Below are positions 23,313 through 35,700 of a stretch of 64,000 nucleotides of DNA, piece by piece; the stretch's first letter is position 1, and each line of letters opens with the position of its first letter. Source of the stretch: Lampris incognitus (taxonomy: Eukaryota > Chordata > Actinopteri > Lampriformes > Lampridae); NCBI RefSeq assembly GCF_029633865.1, contig NC_079223.1, forward strand, positions 37,259,706-37,323,705, in the 5' to 3' direction. The notes under the pieces are model-generated. The model was not told where the DNA came from. It was given only the letters and a program-made list of their open reading frames with translations, and made no database searches. Both the position numbers and the translations under genes were made by a program.

Positions 23313-23889
23313 TGGCCAGACTTTGTTTATATTATGAAGGTATTAAAATCCTTTTCCGGGATAGCCCTTCCACGTATTATCATAATGAGGGCGACATCAA
23401 GGTTTAAACGTGTCGAGCCTGCTGTAATATATGTCGAAGAAGAAGCAATGTTGACTGCGCATGTGCACCCAATGCAATATGTCAGCGCCCATCTAATACA
23501 ATCAAGTACTGTAGCTATACATATACCTAGTATATTTATATTCAAACTAAACAAATAATCGTTTTCCAGTGTTATGAACATGTTGGAACGAAAACAACTT
23601 TGTTATATATCCAACCGAGTATTTTCGGTGGCGGGAACCCAATTCAAACGTTTATAATGTCCCCTCAAGAGCTCAAGGTATTTTAAACTTGTAAGATGTG
23701 TTGCTTACTGCTGCTCAGCTATCTTCTTTAAAGTGCCTTAATTTTTTGAAGGGGTGATAGTTTTGTAGATCGTAACCCTGCCCCCACCATAGCAAGGCAG
23801 GCCAGCCATACGCTACATTTCGTTCGCTGTGCTTATTGCTTATGTATTTGTGCAGCAAAGTCAATCTTTTAGCCAAAGCTGCATTACAG
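23313..23889 (+). promoter_or_regulatory. mtrf1l: upstream region of mtrf1l
   Basis: Probable promoter and 5' UTR by position only. No TATA box or distinct core motif stood out. An in-frame ATG at 23842 could add 16 residues. CTGCATTACAG just before the ATG at 23890 could alternatively be a splice acceptor. Confidence 0.3.
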
Positions 23890-26800
23890 ATGGCCTTCAG
23901 GGGCGCAGTCAACCTAACGCCCGGGCGGGAAGGATGTATCTTAAATCTGCTAATCCCTCGTTTTAAAAAGTCGGCAAATACGATCCGTCCACCAGCACAT
24001 CGAACAGGTCTATTAAGTGGCTTTCATCAGCGCCCTCGTGATGAAAGCCAAAGCCTCGTTAGAACTCTGCACACCGGTGTGCCGCTGTATGTGACTAAAT
24101 TATTAACAGTTGAAGACATCTTCGCCATGGACTCCTTGAAGAACTATTTAAAGAAGATTGATGGGGAGTACAGTGAATGTTTGCAAACAATCAACAGAAT
24201 CCTGCAAGAGGGGCAGCAGGACTGCGAGGAGGATCTGAGGGCAAAGAGGACTAAACTGTCCCTGTCGGCACCGCTCATCCAGAGCATCAGAGCGTTGGAA
24301 ACCAAACAAAAGGAGGTGGCGGAAACAGAGTCACTCTTAAAAGGTGAAACCACATTCATGTCTTGGGGAAACATTTTTGTATGTTTTAGACTGGGTCAAA
24401 GCTCAATATTAGTTTTTCAGCGAAAAAAAAAGAAGATCTAACAATATGTAGTTGATCTCCAATGCTACCAGCAATGCAAATGAGCATGCCACACTCCCTT
24501 TACTCCCCACAAGGAAACCTAACCTATCCGCCTTGTCTCAAAAAGGCCAAAATGCTGAGTCAGCCATAGAGTAATGCCTCATGAGATGGTAAGGTTTTGA
24601 TGTTTGTTCAAAGACATTGCAGTTGGGGGGGATGTTTGCTTACACACGGACTTGAAATCAGGATTTCCTGTGGAAAGCTGGTTTCACCTACCAATTAGGC
24701 TTGTTTGCTTCACAAATATTTGGTGGGAAAATACAGTGGCATGTCAGTGCTGTTGCTCATCCAGATAGGATACTGTTTCTTGGCCTCATAGAGTAGAGTT
24801 TTTCTCTTCTAATAGTCTTTATTTGAAGCAAAAATGGCAAGCTCTCAGACTTGCAGAGCTACATTTTGTTATTCACTAGACAGTTTCATTCTATAAATTT
24901 AATCAGGAGAAATTAGGTCAAAGCATTACAGTGATATGGAGCACTGTGTATGGTTATTAGTCCATTTGTGCAATCAGTTTACAAAGCCAAGAGGGAGATA
25001 TGTAATAAGGCATCATGCCCTCACCACTCAATTTATTTGCCAAGTAAGTTTTTACATACCAGGACTTTGATTGGGTTCATTGTGTACTTGGACTCAGACA
25101 TAAGGCAGGCTTTAAGAGCAGTGATATTAAAAATAAAAAGGTCATAAGAAAAAAAAGCCAAACATTAGTTTTTATAAGAAGAAATGTAATGTAATGGTGT
25201 CCTGTTTATCAGAATTCGTCATCTTTTTGTGTACAAAACGTAGTTTAAATAGTTGAGTAAAGTCAGTGGTATCAATGCAGAGAGTAATCTGTCGTTAGGT
25301 ATTGGCCAGGCTTTATCTCATGACCAAAAAATATCTAACTCCCCCTTTCCCCTCAGTAAAACTTTAGTTTATAGGGAAAAGGACCTTCTGTCTTTTTTTT
25401 TCAATCTTAGTCATTCAGGTGTTGGTTACAGCATAGCCCACTTGTCTGCATTTTGTGTTTTTTTTATTATTATTATTCATTATTTTGATTTGAAATAATT
25501 TATCCCCAATGCAGGAAATTTCATTTTGCCTGAAGGGTCAGTCGGTTTGTAAAAGGATCTTTTTACTAGGTCTGACTGCACAAGAGGGAGCCCAGTCCCT
25601 TTGGCTAGGGCAGGACCTCTTCATAATGGGTCCATTGTGCCTTCTTACAGATGAAGACCCAGACATGCGGGAACTGGCTGACTTGGAGAAGGAAGGTTTC
25701 CAAAAAGATATCCACAATCTGAGGCAAAAGGTAGAAATATGATGAAGCATTAAGTATTGTAAAATGCAAATGATACTATAAATTGCTGCAATCTAAAACC
25801 ATGAGAATATGGACGAAAGCTACAAATAAGTATCAGTGTCTCATATTTAGAGTGATTGCTTCATCAAGAAATTCAGTCGTATGAATGCATCTGACTTTGA
25901 GAATGTTTAGTTAGTATTTTTAGTGAATTTGTGCTCCTTTCTAATTTTTCTATATTTTTATATTTTTTGAGGGTTTTTTATGTGAAAACTGTCCCAATAG
26001 AAATGAAACACAGAAGGTTTGGAATAACGAAGAGTGTATTGAACGTTGATGTCATCATTCACTCGTGGCTGCTCATAGATCTATGATGAATGCTAAATTA
26101 TTTTGAACATGTAAACAAGCAGGATATAACATACAGATAATCCCTTGCCAGTAATTTGAAGTGATCAACAAATCCACACATCAAACTCAGCGAGCAAATC
26201 TCCATATACACTAGATTATTTGTTACATGTTTGCAAAGGAGTCGGAGGAAGTATACACTTATTTTTTCCTACCCTTTCTCACTTACTCGAGTTAATTCAG
26301 CTACTATACATTACAAAAAGAAAAAGAAAAAAATACATAGATATATATATAATTTTGTTAAAAGAAACACTCAATATGATAGGAAACGTGCTCAACAAAT
26401 AAGGAGCAAAATAATCCAGGGATTCAAATAAATTCTTTATGAGACAGTACCAGCTTGTTTCATGCCATAAGCAATCATCATCATATATATATCATCATCA
26501 GCCGCTTCTCCGGGGTCGGGTCGCGGTGACAGCAAGCTAAGTAGGCCACACCAGACGTCCCTCTCTCCAGCAACGCCCTCCAGCTCCTCCTGGGGGATCC
26601 CAAGACATTCCCAGGCCAGATTGGACATTTAGTCCCTCCAGCGAGTTCTGGGTCTACCCCGGGGTCTCCCCCCAGTTGGCCGTGCCCGGTATAACTCCAA
26701 AGGAAGGCACCCCGGAGGCATCCTAATCAGATGCCCGAACCGCCTCAACTGGCTTCTTTTGACGCGAAGGAGCAGCGGCTCTACTCTGAGCTCCCTCCAG

Positions 26801-29800
26801 ATGTCCAAGCTCCTCACCCTATCTCTATAGCTGAGCTCAGACACCCTATGGAGGAAACTCATTTCAGCCGCTTGTATCTGCGATCTCCCCCTTTCGGTCA
26901 CTACCCAAACCTCATGACCATAGGTGAGGGTTGGAACAAAGACTGACTGGTAAATTGAGAGCTTTGCCTTCTGGCTCAGCTCCCTCTTCACCACAATGGT
27001 CCGGTACAACATCTGCATTACTGCTGATGCTGCACCAATCCACCTTACAATCTCCCACTCCATCCTACCCTCAGTCGTGAACAAGACCCCGAGATACTTG
27101 AACTCTTTCACTTGAGGCATCAACTCATCCCCAGATAGCCACTCAGTGTCATATAAAGGAAAATGGAAAAAAATGTAATTAGGAATGTTTGGAGATAAGT
27201 AAAAACTTTAACAGCTAACACAACTCTTCATCATCCCTATATCTCTTGATAATCAGTCCTTTGTTCTTCTTGAACTGCGTAATGTTTGCACTTTGTTTGA
27301 GTTCCATGCTCAGACTGTTCCACAATTTTACCCCACAGTTTGCTCTCCAGAGTTGTTCGAACATGTAATTTCTTGTAGTTTAATTTCTCTCTCAAATTAT
27401 ATTCCCCTTTTCTAACTGAGAGTATTTTTTGTGTGTTACTCGGTAGTAGATTGTTTCTTGCTTTGAACATTATTTGTGCTGTATTAAATTCTATGAAATC
27501 CCTGAACTTCAAGGCACTTGACTTTAAAAACAGCTTGTTGGTGTGTTCATGATATCCTACATTATTAACTATCCTTGTGGCTCTTTTTTTGTAGCATACA
27601 TAATGGTTGTAGGTTGGTTTTGTAGGTGTGCAATGATTTATGATCCAGAATGTCACTTGCTTTTCTCATGACTATAATGCTCCTTGACAGTTTCGCTCGC
27701 ACATATGTTATGTGAGGTTTCCAGCAGATTTAGTGGTCTAGTATCACACCTAGAATTTTATTTAATATATTCGTTCTAGTTGGACATTGTCTAAGTCATT
27801 CCCAAACAACATACTTTGTTTTGTCCTGATTTAAGGATAATTTGTTTTTGTCAAACCACCGTTTTAATTTTTCCATCGCTATTGTGGTCACCTCCAAAAG
27901 CTGCTGTAAATTCACACCAGAACAAAATATATTCGTGTCATCAGCAAATAAAAAGAATTTCAATATTTTTGATATCTTGCATATATCATTCAAGTACATA
28001 ATGAACAGTTTTGGACCTTAAACTGACCCCTGGGGTATACCACAAGTAATATCCATGCACGCATGACAATTTGTGTTCACCTATCATTACAAACTGCTGC
28101 CTGTCACTTAAATAGCTTCTTAGCCAATGCTATACCACCCCTCAGATTCCGTACCTTTCCAATTTATCTATTAATCTATTGTGATCAATGGTGTCAAAGG
28201 CTTTTTTTTAGGTCTATAAATATTCCCACAGCAAACTTTGTTTGGTCTATGCAGTTAGTTATTTCTTCAGTTAATTCAATGAGCACCAGAGATGTCGATC
28301 TGTCTGGTCGAAAACCAGATACACTGAAGCACAGGCGGAGTTTGACATTCGAGCCAGGGGGGGCAAAACCCCCCAAAAACTCACTGTAACAGCTGAGACC
28401 TGGCCTACCACCCCGGGAACACAGCACGAGCAGATATGGACAAAACAACCATGTTAAATAAACATATATGTTTATTTTTAAAGCAGATTTGAAATTACAT
28501 CGTAACAATTTAACAATTCGCCTTTATGAAATCCAATCACGGCACGGCTGTCATGGAACGCAACAGACACAATGTGGCGGAGCGCCCCGACGCTTCAACA
28601 TTAAACTAAACGCAACAGCGCCAACGTAACTGCAGTCCTAAATCAAAGGGGGCATCTCCAGGAATTAAGGAAGTGTTCGACTTACAGTCTGTTGAGACGC
28701 TTCTCCAAACGCAGCAACGAAGCGCAATCACCATAAGACGTTAAGGTAAAAGATCCGCATTTTGCCGTAATCCAATGACACGAGAAAAGGTAACCAGCGA
28801 TCAGTAGATCCACAAAAAGGGTCACGGTGTCTCCAGCGAGGAGGCCTACGCGCGTCACCGTCACAAGCCAGCTGCGAACGGGTGAGCAAGGGGCCTGTTC
28901 ACTGCGCTACCTAGTTCGGCTCGTGCCTCTGCGGGGTGACCGTCAGGACTGCTAGCAGTTGCTGCTAATCCTTAGCTGCTCGAAGTTTCCTCCAAGTTCA
29001 CAGCAGTATCGTTTTGCCCATCGTCATCATCGGTTATTGATGTTTGTGTTGTATCCTTGTTAGATCCCGATGGCTGACCATTTGTGTCGTCTGGAGCTCG
29101 ACGTTTTAAAAATCTCCTTATGCCCATATTTTCGTGCCGACTAGCTAACCACAACGTTATTACCCATGTATGCTAGCTGAGCATCGCTGGTTCGATTTAC
29201 GTCAGCGTACGTGTCACTCGTCACATGACCCAGAGCCCTGGAGATTTTTTTTTTTTACTAAAGCAGTATATGAACTCAGATGTATTACTTAGTACCATTT
29301 AGTTGTTTTGTGTTATTTAAAATATTGATAAAATATCTGGTCATGCCAAATGTAATTATTCCACTCATTTTTGAAACAATGCAATTACCCATTTCAGCCA
29401 CCAGAGGGGGCAGTGCTCCACCTGCCCCCCCCCTCCCCGCAAACTCCGCGCACGCCCTGAAGTTACAATTCAGCTGAAGCACGGGCAAAGAATTTGTTCA
29501 CGAACTTTGGCATTTTCTGGTGTTCTTTGTTTTCCATGTCGTGACAGAAACAGCATAGATCCTCCAGTCAAACATATATTGCAAAATAATCCTGTTTTGT
29601 GTGTGTGTGATCAATACCAATACGATTAATGTAGACATTGCTTCTTTCTTTCTTTCCTTTTCTGTCTTTGATTCATCTCGACCCGGTTATTCCGTTTTTT
29701 ACTTTCTTATTGACTCAATATTCCACTGCCTCTCTGTAAATCAATATGTTAACACTGATCAGATCCTGGAACTGCTGATCCCAGAGGAGGAGGTGGACTT

Positions 29801-30836
29801 GAGTGATCTTGTTCTAGAGGTCACAGCAGGGGTTGGAGGTCAAGAGGCCATGTTGTTCACAGCTGAGGTTTCTATAAAGTTTTATCTTATTTTATTTGTA
29901 TTATTTAAATTTTATTTATATTTATCCAGGTTTATCCTGATCATACCAACTAGTACTACTATTCTGGGCTGCTCCCATTAGGGGTTGCCACATCGTATCA
30001 TCCGTTTCCATCGCTTTCTGTCCTCTGCATCTTCCTTTGTTACGCCAGCCACCTGCATGTCCTCTCTCAACACATCAATAAACCTCCTCTTTGGCCTTCC
30101 TCTTTTCCTCTTGCCTGGCAGCTCCATATTCAGCATCCTTCTCCCAATATACCCAGCATCTCTCCTCTGCACATGTGCAAACCATCTCAATCTCACCTCT
30201 CTTGCTCTGTCTCCAAACCATCCAACCTGAGTTGTCCCTCTAATATACTTGTTACTAATCCTATCCTTCTTTGTCACTCCCAAAGAAAATCTTAGCATCT
30301 TCAACTCTGCCGCCTCCTGTCTTTTCATCAGTGCCACTGTCTCCAAACCATATAACATAGCTGGTCTCACTACCATCTCGTAAACCTTCCCTTTCTCTCT
30401 TCCTGGTACCCCTCTGTCGCAAATCCCTCCTGACTTCTCTTTCCCACTCCCCGTTACTTTGAACAGTTGAACCCAAGTATTTAAACTCATCTACCTTCTT
30501 CACCGCTACTCCTTACATCCTCCCTATTGTTCAGACATATGTATTCTGTCTTGCTCCTACTGACTTTCATTCCTCTTCTCTCCAGTGCATATCTCTTGAT
30601 CATATCAACAATGTCTTGAATCAGTGAATATTTGTATAGTTACGTGTTTGCTTTTCTGAATAAAAACAAAAATAATCACGATGTGAATTTTTTTTAAACA
30701 ATGCCAAATATTTTGTGACTCGTATATATTTTTTTCCTTTCCATCACAGGTGTTTGACATGTACCAGGGTTTTGCTCAGCACCATGGCTGGGCCTTCGAT
30801 ATCCTAGAATACATGACTAGTGATATTGGTTGGTGG

Positions 30837-30895
<59 letters not shown>

Positions 30896-32745
30896 CACAC
30901 ACATGCACAGGGTCAGTCAGTCAGACAGACAATCATTAACAGCTTTAATCACTGACTTACTCTCTCATACAGCCTACACACCATTTTCCCTTTTGACAAA
31001 TCTGAGTATCTGAGACCAAACAGCAGGGGCTCTGTCTCAAAATGACATGTTCAGCTACGAGAAGGAAAATTGTATTTATATGACAACTTGTCATATAAAA
31101 CAACTGCTAACAAGAAAGTAAAATGGCATGGATAATTGAACAAGCTATGTGACATGGATTCTGTAGTTTCCCCTCATGCAGTTTTTATTATGCGGCTATT
31201 CTGGGGGCTTTTTTCTTCCTTTTTGTCTTGCACTCTGTTCAAAGATAAATATTGTTTACTTAATCTTATTCCTTTGATATTCCTAGATACTGTTAGATTT
31301 TAAGATACTTTTTTTCTAGATGTTATCTAGAAACTCTTGTCTGCATGCTTCCCCTACTTGCTACCTCCAACCCCATCTAGTCCAAATTCCATGAATGTAC
31401 AAACTTATTTGGTAAACACAAGAACTTACATTTGATAATGATCTAAATTCATGGAAAAGTTCACTTTTGTAGATAAAACCAACCTTGTTTCTGAAATATT
31501 AACTAATAAATGTTAGACAAGCGTTTTGTCTTAAAATGTATATACAGCATTTGGAAATGAAAGCTTTTTTTTTTTTGGTGTGTGTTTAGGAGGACTGCGG
31601 CATGCATCCGCCAGCATCAGTGGCCCCCAGAGCTACAAGAGGATGAAGTATGAAGCGGGGGTCCACCGTGTTCAGAGGATCCCCAAGACTGAGAAACAGG
31701 GACGCACGCACACCAGCACCATGACAGTAGCTGTGCTGCCCCAGCCAACAGAGGTAATACGTGGGTGGATGGTCTGACAGACAGACAGGTAGCCAGACAG
31801 ACAGACAGATAGCCAGAGAGACAGATAGCCAGACTGATATTAGACTTTCTTCTGGGCGAGAATGTCGTTTGTCTTTTGTTGAATGCCTTTATCTGGGGCA
31901 GTGATTCTAAACCCATCCCTTAAGTACCGTCAATACTGAATGTTTTGTATTCTGCCAGGTAATTCACTACACTGACATAGGTTGGTATGGTAGATGGTGG
32001 CTGTGTTGATAAACCAAATCAGTTAATTTATTATCTGATTATTACATTATTATTACAGCAGTAGTGTATAACACCTAGTACAAGACAAGTAGACAGTATT
32101 TGCGATGATTGCACAAGTACTTCCCCCAAAGCAACATAAATGCTGCAACAACACCAAATAACCCAAATTAAGGTTCATCATTTCCATGGCTAAAATAGTT
32201 GATATGCTCATGTGCGCCACCAGCTTCTTTCAGTTTAGTAAAGCAAATGTGCAGACGTGCAATACACTACTTGCTCATCACTCCCAAAGAGCGAGTATTT
32301 GGTGAATTCAAATACAAGTAAATATTCCATGTGCAAATATGCATCGCAATTATTATTATTAACAAATCCCTGGGCGGGCTTGTGTTGTGCGTCTATGTGT
32401 GTCTCTGACTGTTCTCTTTCAGATCTCTTTCACAATCAACCCTAAGGACCTGAGGATAGAAACTAAAAGGGCTAGTGGGGCTGGGGGCCAGCATGTCAAC
32501 ACCACAGACAGCGCAGTGAGGATAGTTCATCTGCCGACAGGTAACCACAGGAAAAACACTGTTCACTGTCAACTACGCAGTAGCTTATTAGAGACAAAAC
32601 CCTGAATGCTTGGGTTAATTAAATGATGGGTATTAGTTATTGCCTCAAAGGTTCAGAAGTATTGAGATCTTTTAAACCTAATTTCTAACTTGTGTCCTAA
32701 TCTTTAACCCTCACAGCACTCATAACAATGACTGAGTCAAACTGA

Positions 32746-32784
<39 letters not shown>

Positions 32785-35700
32785 GTGTCTGTGTCTGTGT
32801 CTGTGTTAGGTGTGGTCTCGGAGTGCCAGCAGGAGCGGTCCCAGATTAAAAATAAGGAGAAGGCCATGAAGATTCTAAGGGCGAAAATCTACAGCATGAA
32901 ACTGGAGGAGGAGACCAACAAACGTTACAATGCACGCAAAATACAGGTAGGACACGATGTAAGACCAAATCCAGAAGGCAAAGAGAGAGTTTGACACACA
33001 CAGATTTAGGGTTAATTTCACGTACAGCATAAAGGTTTAATGGCAGCATACAGGTAAAACAGATTTAATCCAGTATAGATACAGTGGATATAAAAAGTCT
33101 ACACACCCCTGTTAAAATGGCAGGTTTTTGTGATGTAAAAAATGAAACCAAGATAAATTGTCAGAACTTTTTCCACTTTTTTTTAAAATTGCAACATATA
33201 CAAAATAAAGTGAAAAACAATCAGAAACATTTTAGTGGGAAAAAAGAAACATATAAGGTTTACAATGATCTGGTTGCATAACTGTGCGCACCCCATAAAC
33301 TAATACTTTGTTGAGGCACCTTCCCCCCCTCCCCCTTTTTTTTCTCCCAATTGTACTTGGCCAATTACCCCACTCTTCTGAGCCATCCTGGTCACTGCTC
33401 CACCCCCTCTGCCGATCCAGGGAGGTCTGCGGACTACCACATGTCTCCTCTGATACATGTGGAGTCGCCAGCTGCTTCTTTTCACCTGACAGTGAGAAGT
33501 TTTGCCAGGAGGACGTAGCACGTGGGAGGATCATGCTATTCCCCCCAGTTCCCCCTCCCCCCTGAACAGGCGCCCTGACCGACCAGAGGAGGTGCTAGTG
33601 TTGCGACCAGAACACATATCCGCATCTGGCTTCCAACCCACAGACATGGCCAATTGTGTTTGTAGGGCTGCCCGACCAAGCCAGAGGTAGCATGGGGATT
33701 TGAACCGGCGATCCCCATGTTGGTAGGTAACAGAATAGACCACCACACCACCCAGACGCCCTGTTGAAGCACCTTTTGATTTTATCTGTCTTTTTGGGTG
33801 AGAGTCTATCAGCTTGGCTAATCTTGACTTGGCAATATTTTCCCACTCTTCCTTGCAAGAACGTTCTAGATCCATCAAATTTCAAGGGCATCTCCTGTGC
33901 ACAGCCCTCTTCGGGTCACCCCACAGATTTTCAATTGGATTCAGGTCTAGGCTCTGGCTGGGCCTTTGTAAAACATTGAGCTTCTTTTGGTGAAGCCATT
34001 TCTTTGTTGATTTGGATGTATGCTTTGGGTTTTTATTGTGCTGAAAGGTGAAATTCATCTTCAGCTTTCTTGCAGACACCTGAAGGTTTTGTACCAAAAT
34101 TGACTCATATTTGGGGCTATTCATGATTCCCTCCACCTTGAACAAAGCCCTACTTCTGGCTGAGGAACAGCAGCACAAAAGCATGATGCTGCCACCACCA
34201 CGACTTCACTGTGGGTATGGTGTTCTTTTGGTGATCTGCTGTGTTGATTTTGTGCCAAACATACCATTTGAAATTATGGCCAAAAAGTTCAACCTTGGTC
34301 TCATCAGGCCACAACACATGGTTTTGGGAGACTAGATGTATCTTTCTGCAAAATTTAACAGGGTTTGGATTTTTTTTTTTATGTGAGAAGACTTCCGTCT
34401 TGCCACCTACTCCATAGCCCAGACAAAAATACAGGAGGTTGTTGTCACATGTAGGGAGCTTCCCAGAAATTCCTGCAGCTCCTTTAATGTTGCCATAGGC
34501 CTCTTGGCAGCCTCCCTGGCCAGTTTTCTCCTTGTCTTCATATTAACTTTTGAGGGACAGCCTGCTCTTGGTAAAGTTACTGCTGTGCCATATTTTCTCC
34601 ACTTGTTGATGATTGTGTTCACTGTGTTCCATGGTATATCGAATGCCTTGGAAATTATTGCGTACCCCTCCCCTGAATGAGATCACGTTCATGCTTTATA
34701 AGCTCTTTTTGGACCACGGCTTTTGCAACCAAGATGTCAGGAAAATCATACAGGAACAGCTGAACTTTATTTGGGGTTAATCAGAGTCAGTACAATTGAT
34801 GGCAGATGTATACTAACTACTATTTCAAGATGGAAGATTAGATTGTGACAAGTCTGAATGTGATTGGTTAATTCTGGATACAACCACATCCCCAGTTATA
34901 AAAGGATGTGCATACTCATGCAACCAGGTTATTGTAAGTTTTGTATTTTTTGTATTTTTTTTCTAAAATGTTTCCGTTTTTCACTTTATTTCTATGGGTT
35001 GCAATTTAACATTAAGGTTGGAAAAAGTTCTGACATGATTTCATTTTTCTTCTTTTTTTACATCACTAAAACTTGCCATTTTAATAGGGGTGGGTGGGTA
35101 GACTTTTTAAATCCACTGTATATACCAATTAAGACACCTAAAAAGTGATGGCAAATGTAATAAGGCAGCAATCCAACATCCTTTTTTTAGGAACAAGTGG
35201 CGAGTTGGAGAGTTCATTTTATTTGCAATTTCTGAGACATTGATGTAATACAAAATCCAACAGGGATGAATGCAGATAATGCAAAACAATGGTAGATGAG
35301 ATATAGAATGCAAGTTAATAGTCATATATACAAAAGAACTATAGCTAACAGCTACAGCATAAAATAGAATAGAAGAAGGAATCCCCAACTCAAAAATCCA
35401 CAACAGCAAAACGTTACTTAAAGCAAGATATAACAAGGAAAAATAGACATATGAAAATGGGTAAGAAGACAAAACTGTAAAATGATTAAACTTTACAAGA
35501 CATGCAAGTAGGATCCATAACATGTCTTCAAGTCATGTTATAATGGAACAGGTAAAGCCAACATCCAGGGACAGCTAAAATGGAAATGTACAAGCAGGAA
35601 GAATACTGTTTCTAATAGACACTTGTATTTTCTTTATATTTAGTGACGGATGAAGAAATCTAGCCACCAAAGAGTAATTGCAACCTAACCTACCACACTC

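Noticed and set aside
27237-28508. Possible host exons within mtrf1l intron 2
   Set aside because: The frames carry reverse transcriptase motifs on the opposite strand and contain stops and frameshifts.
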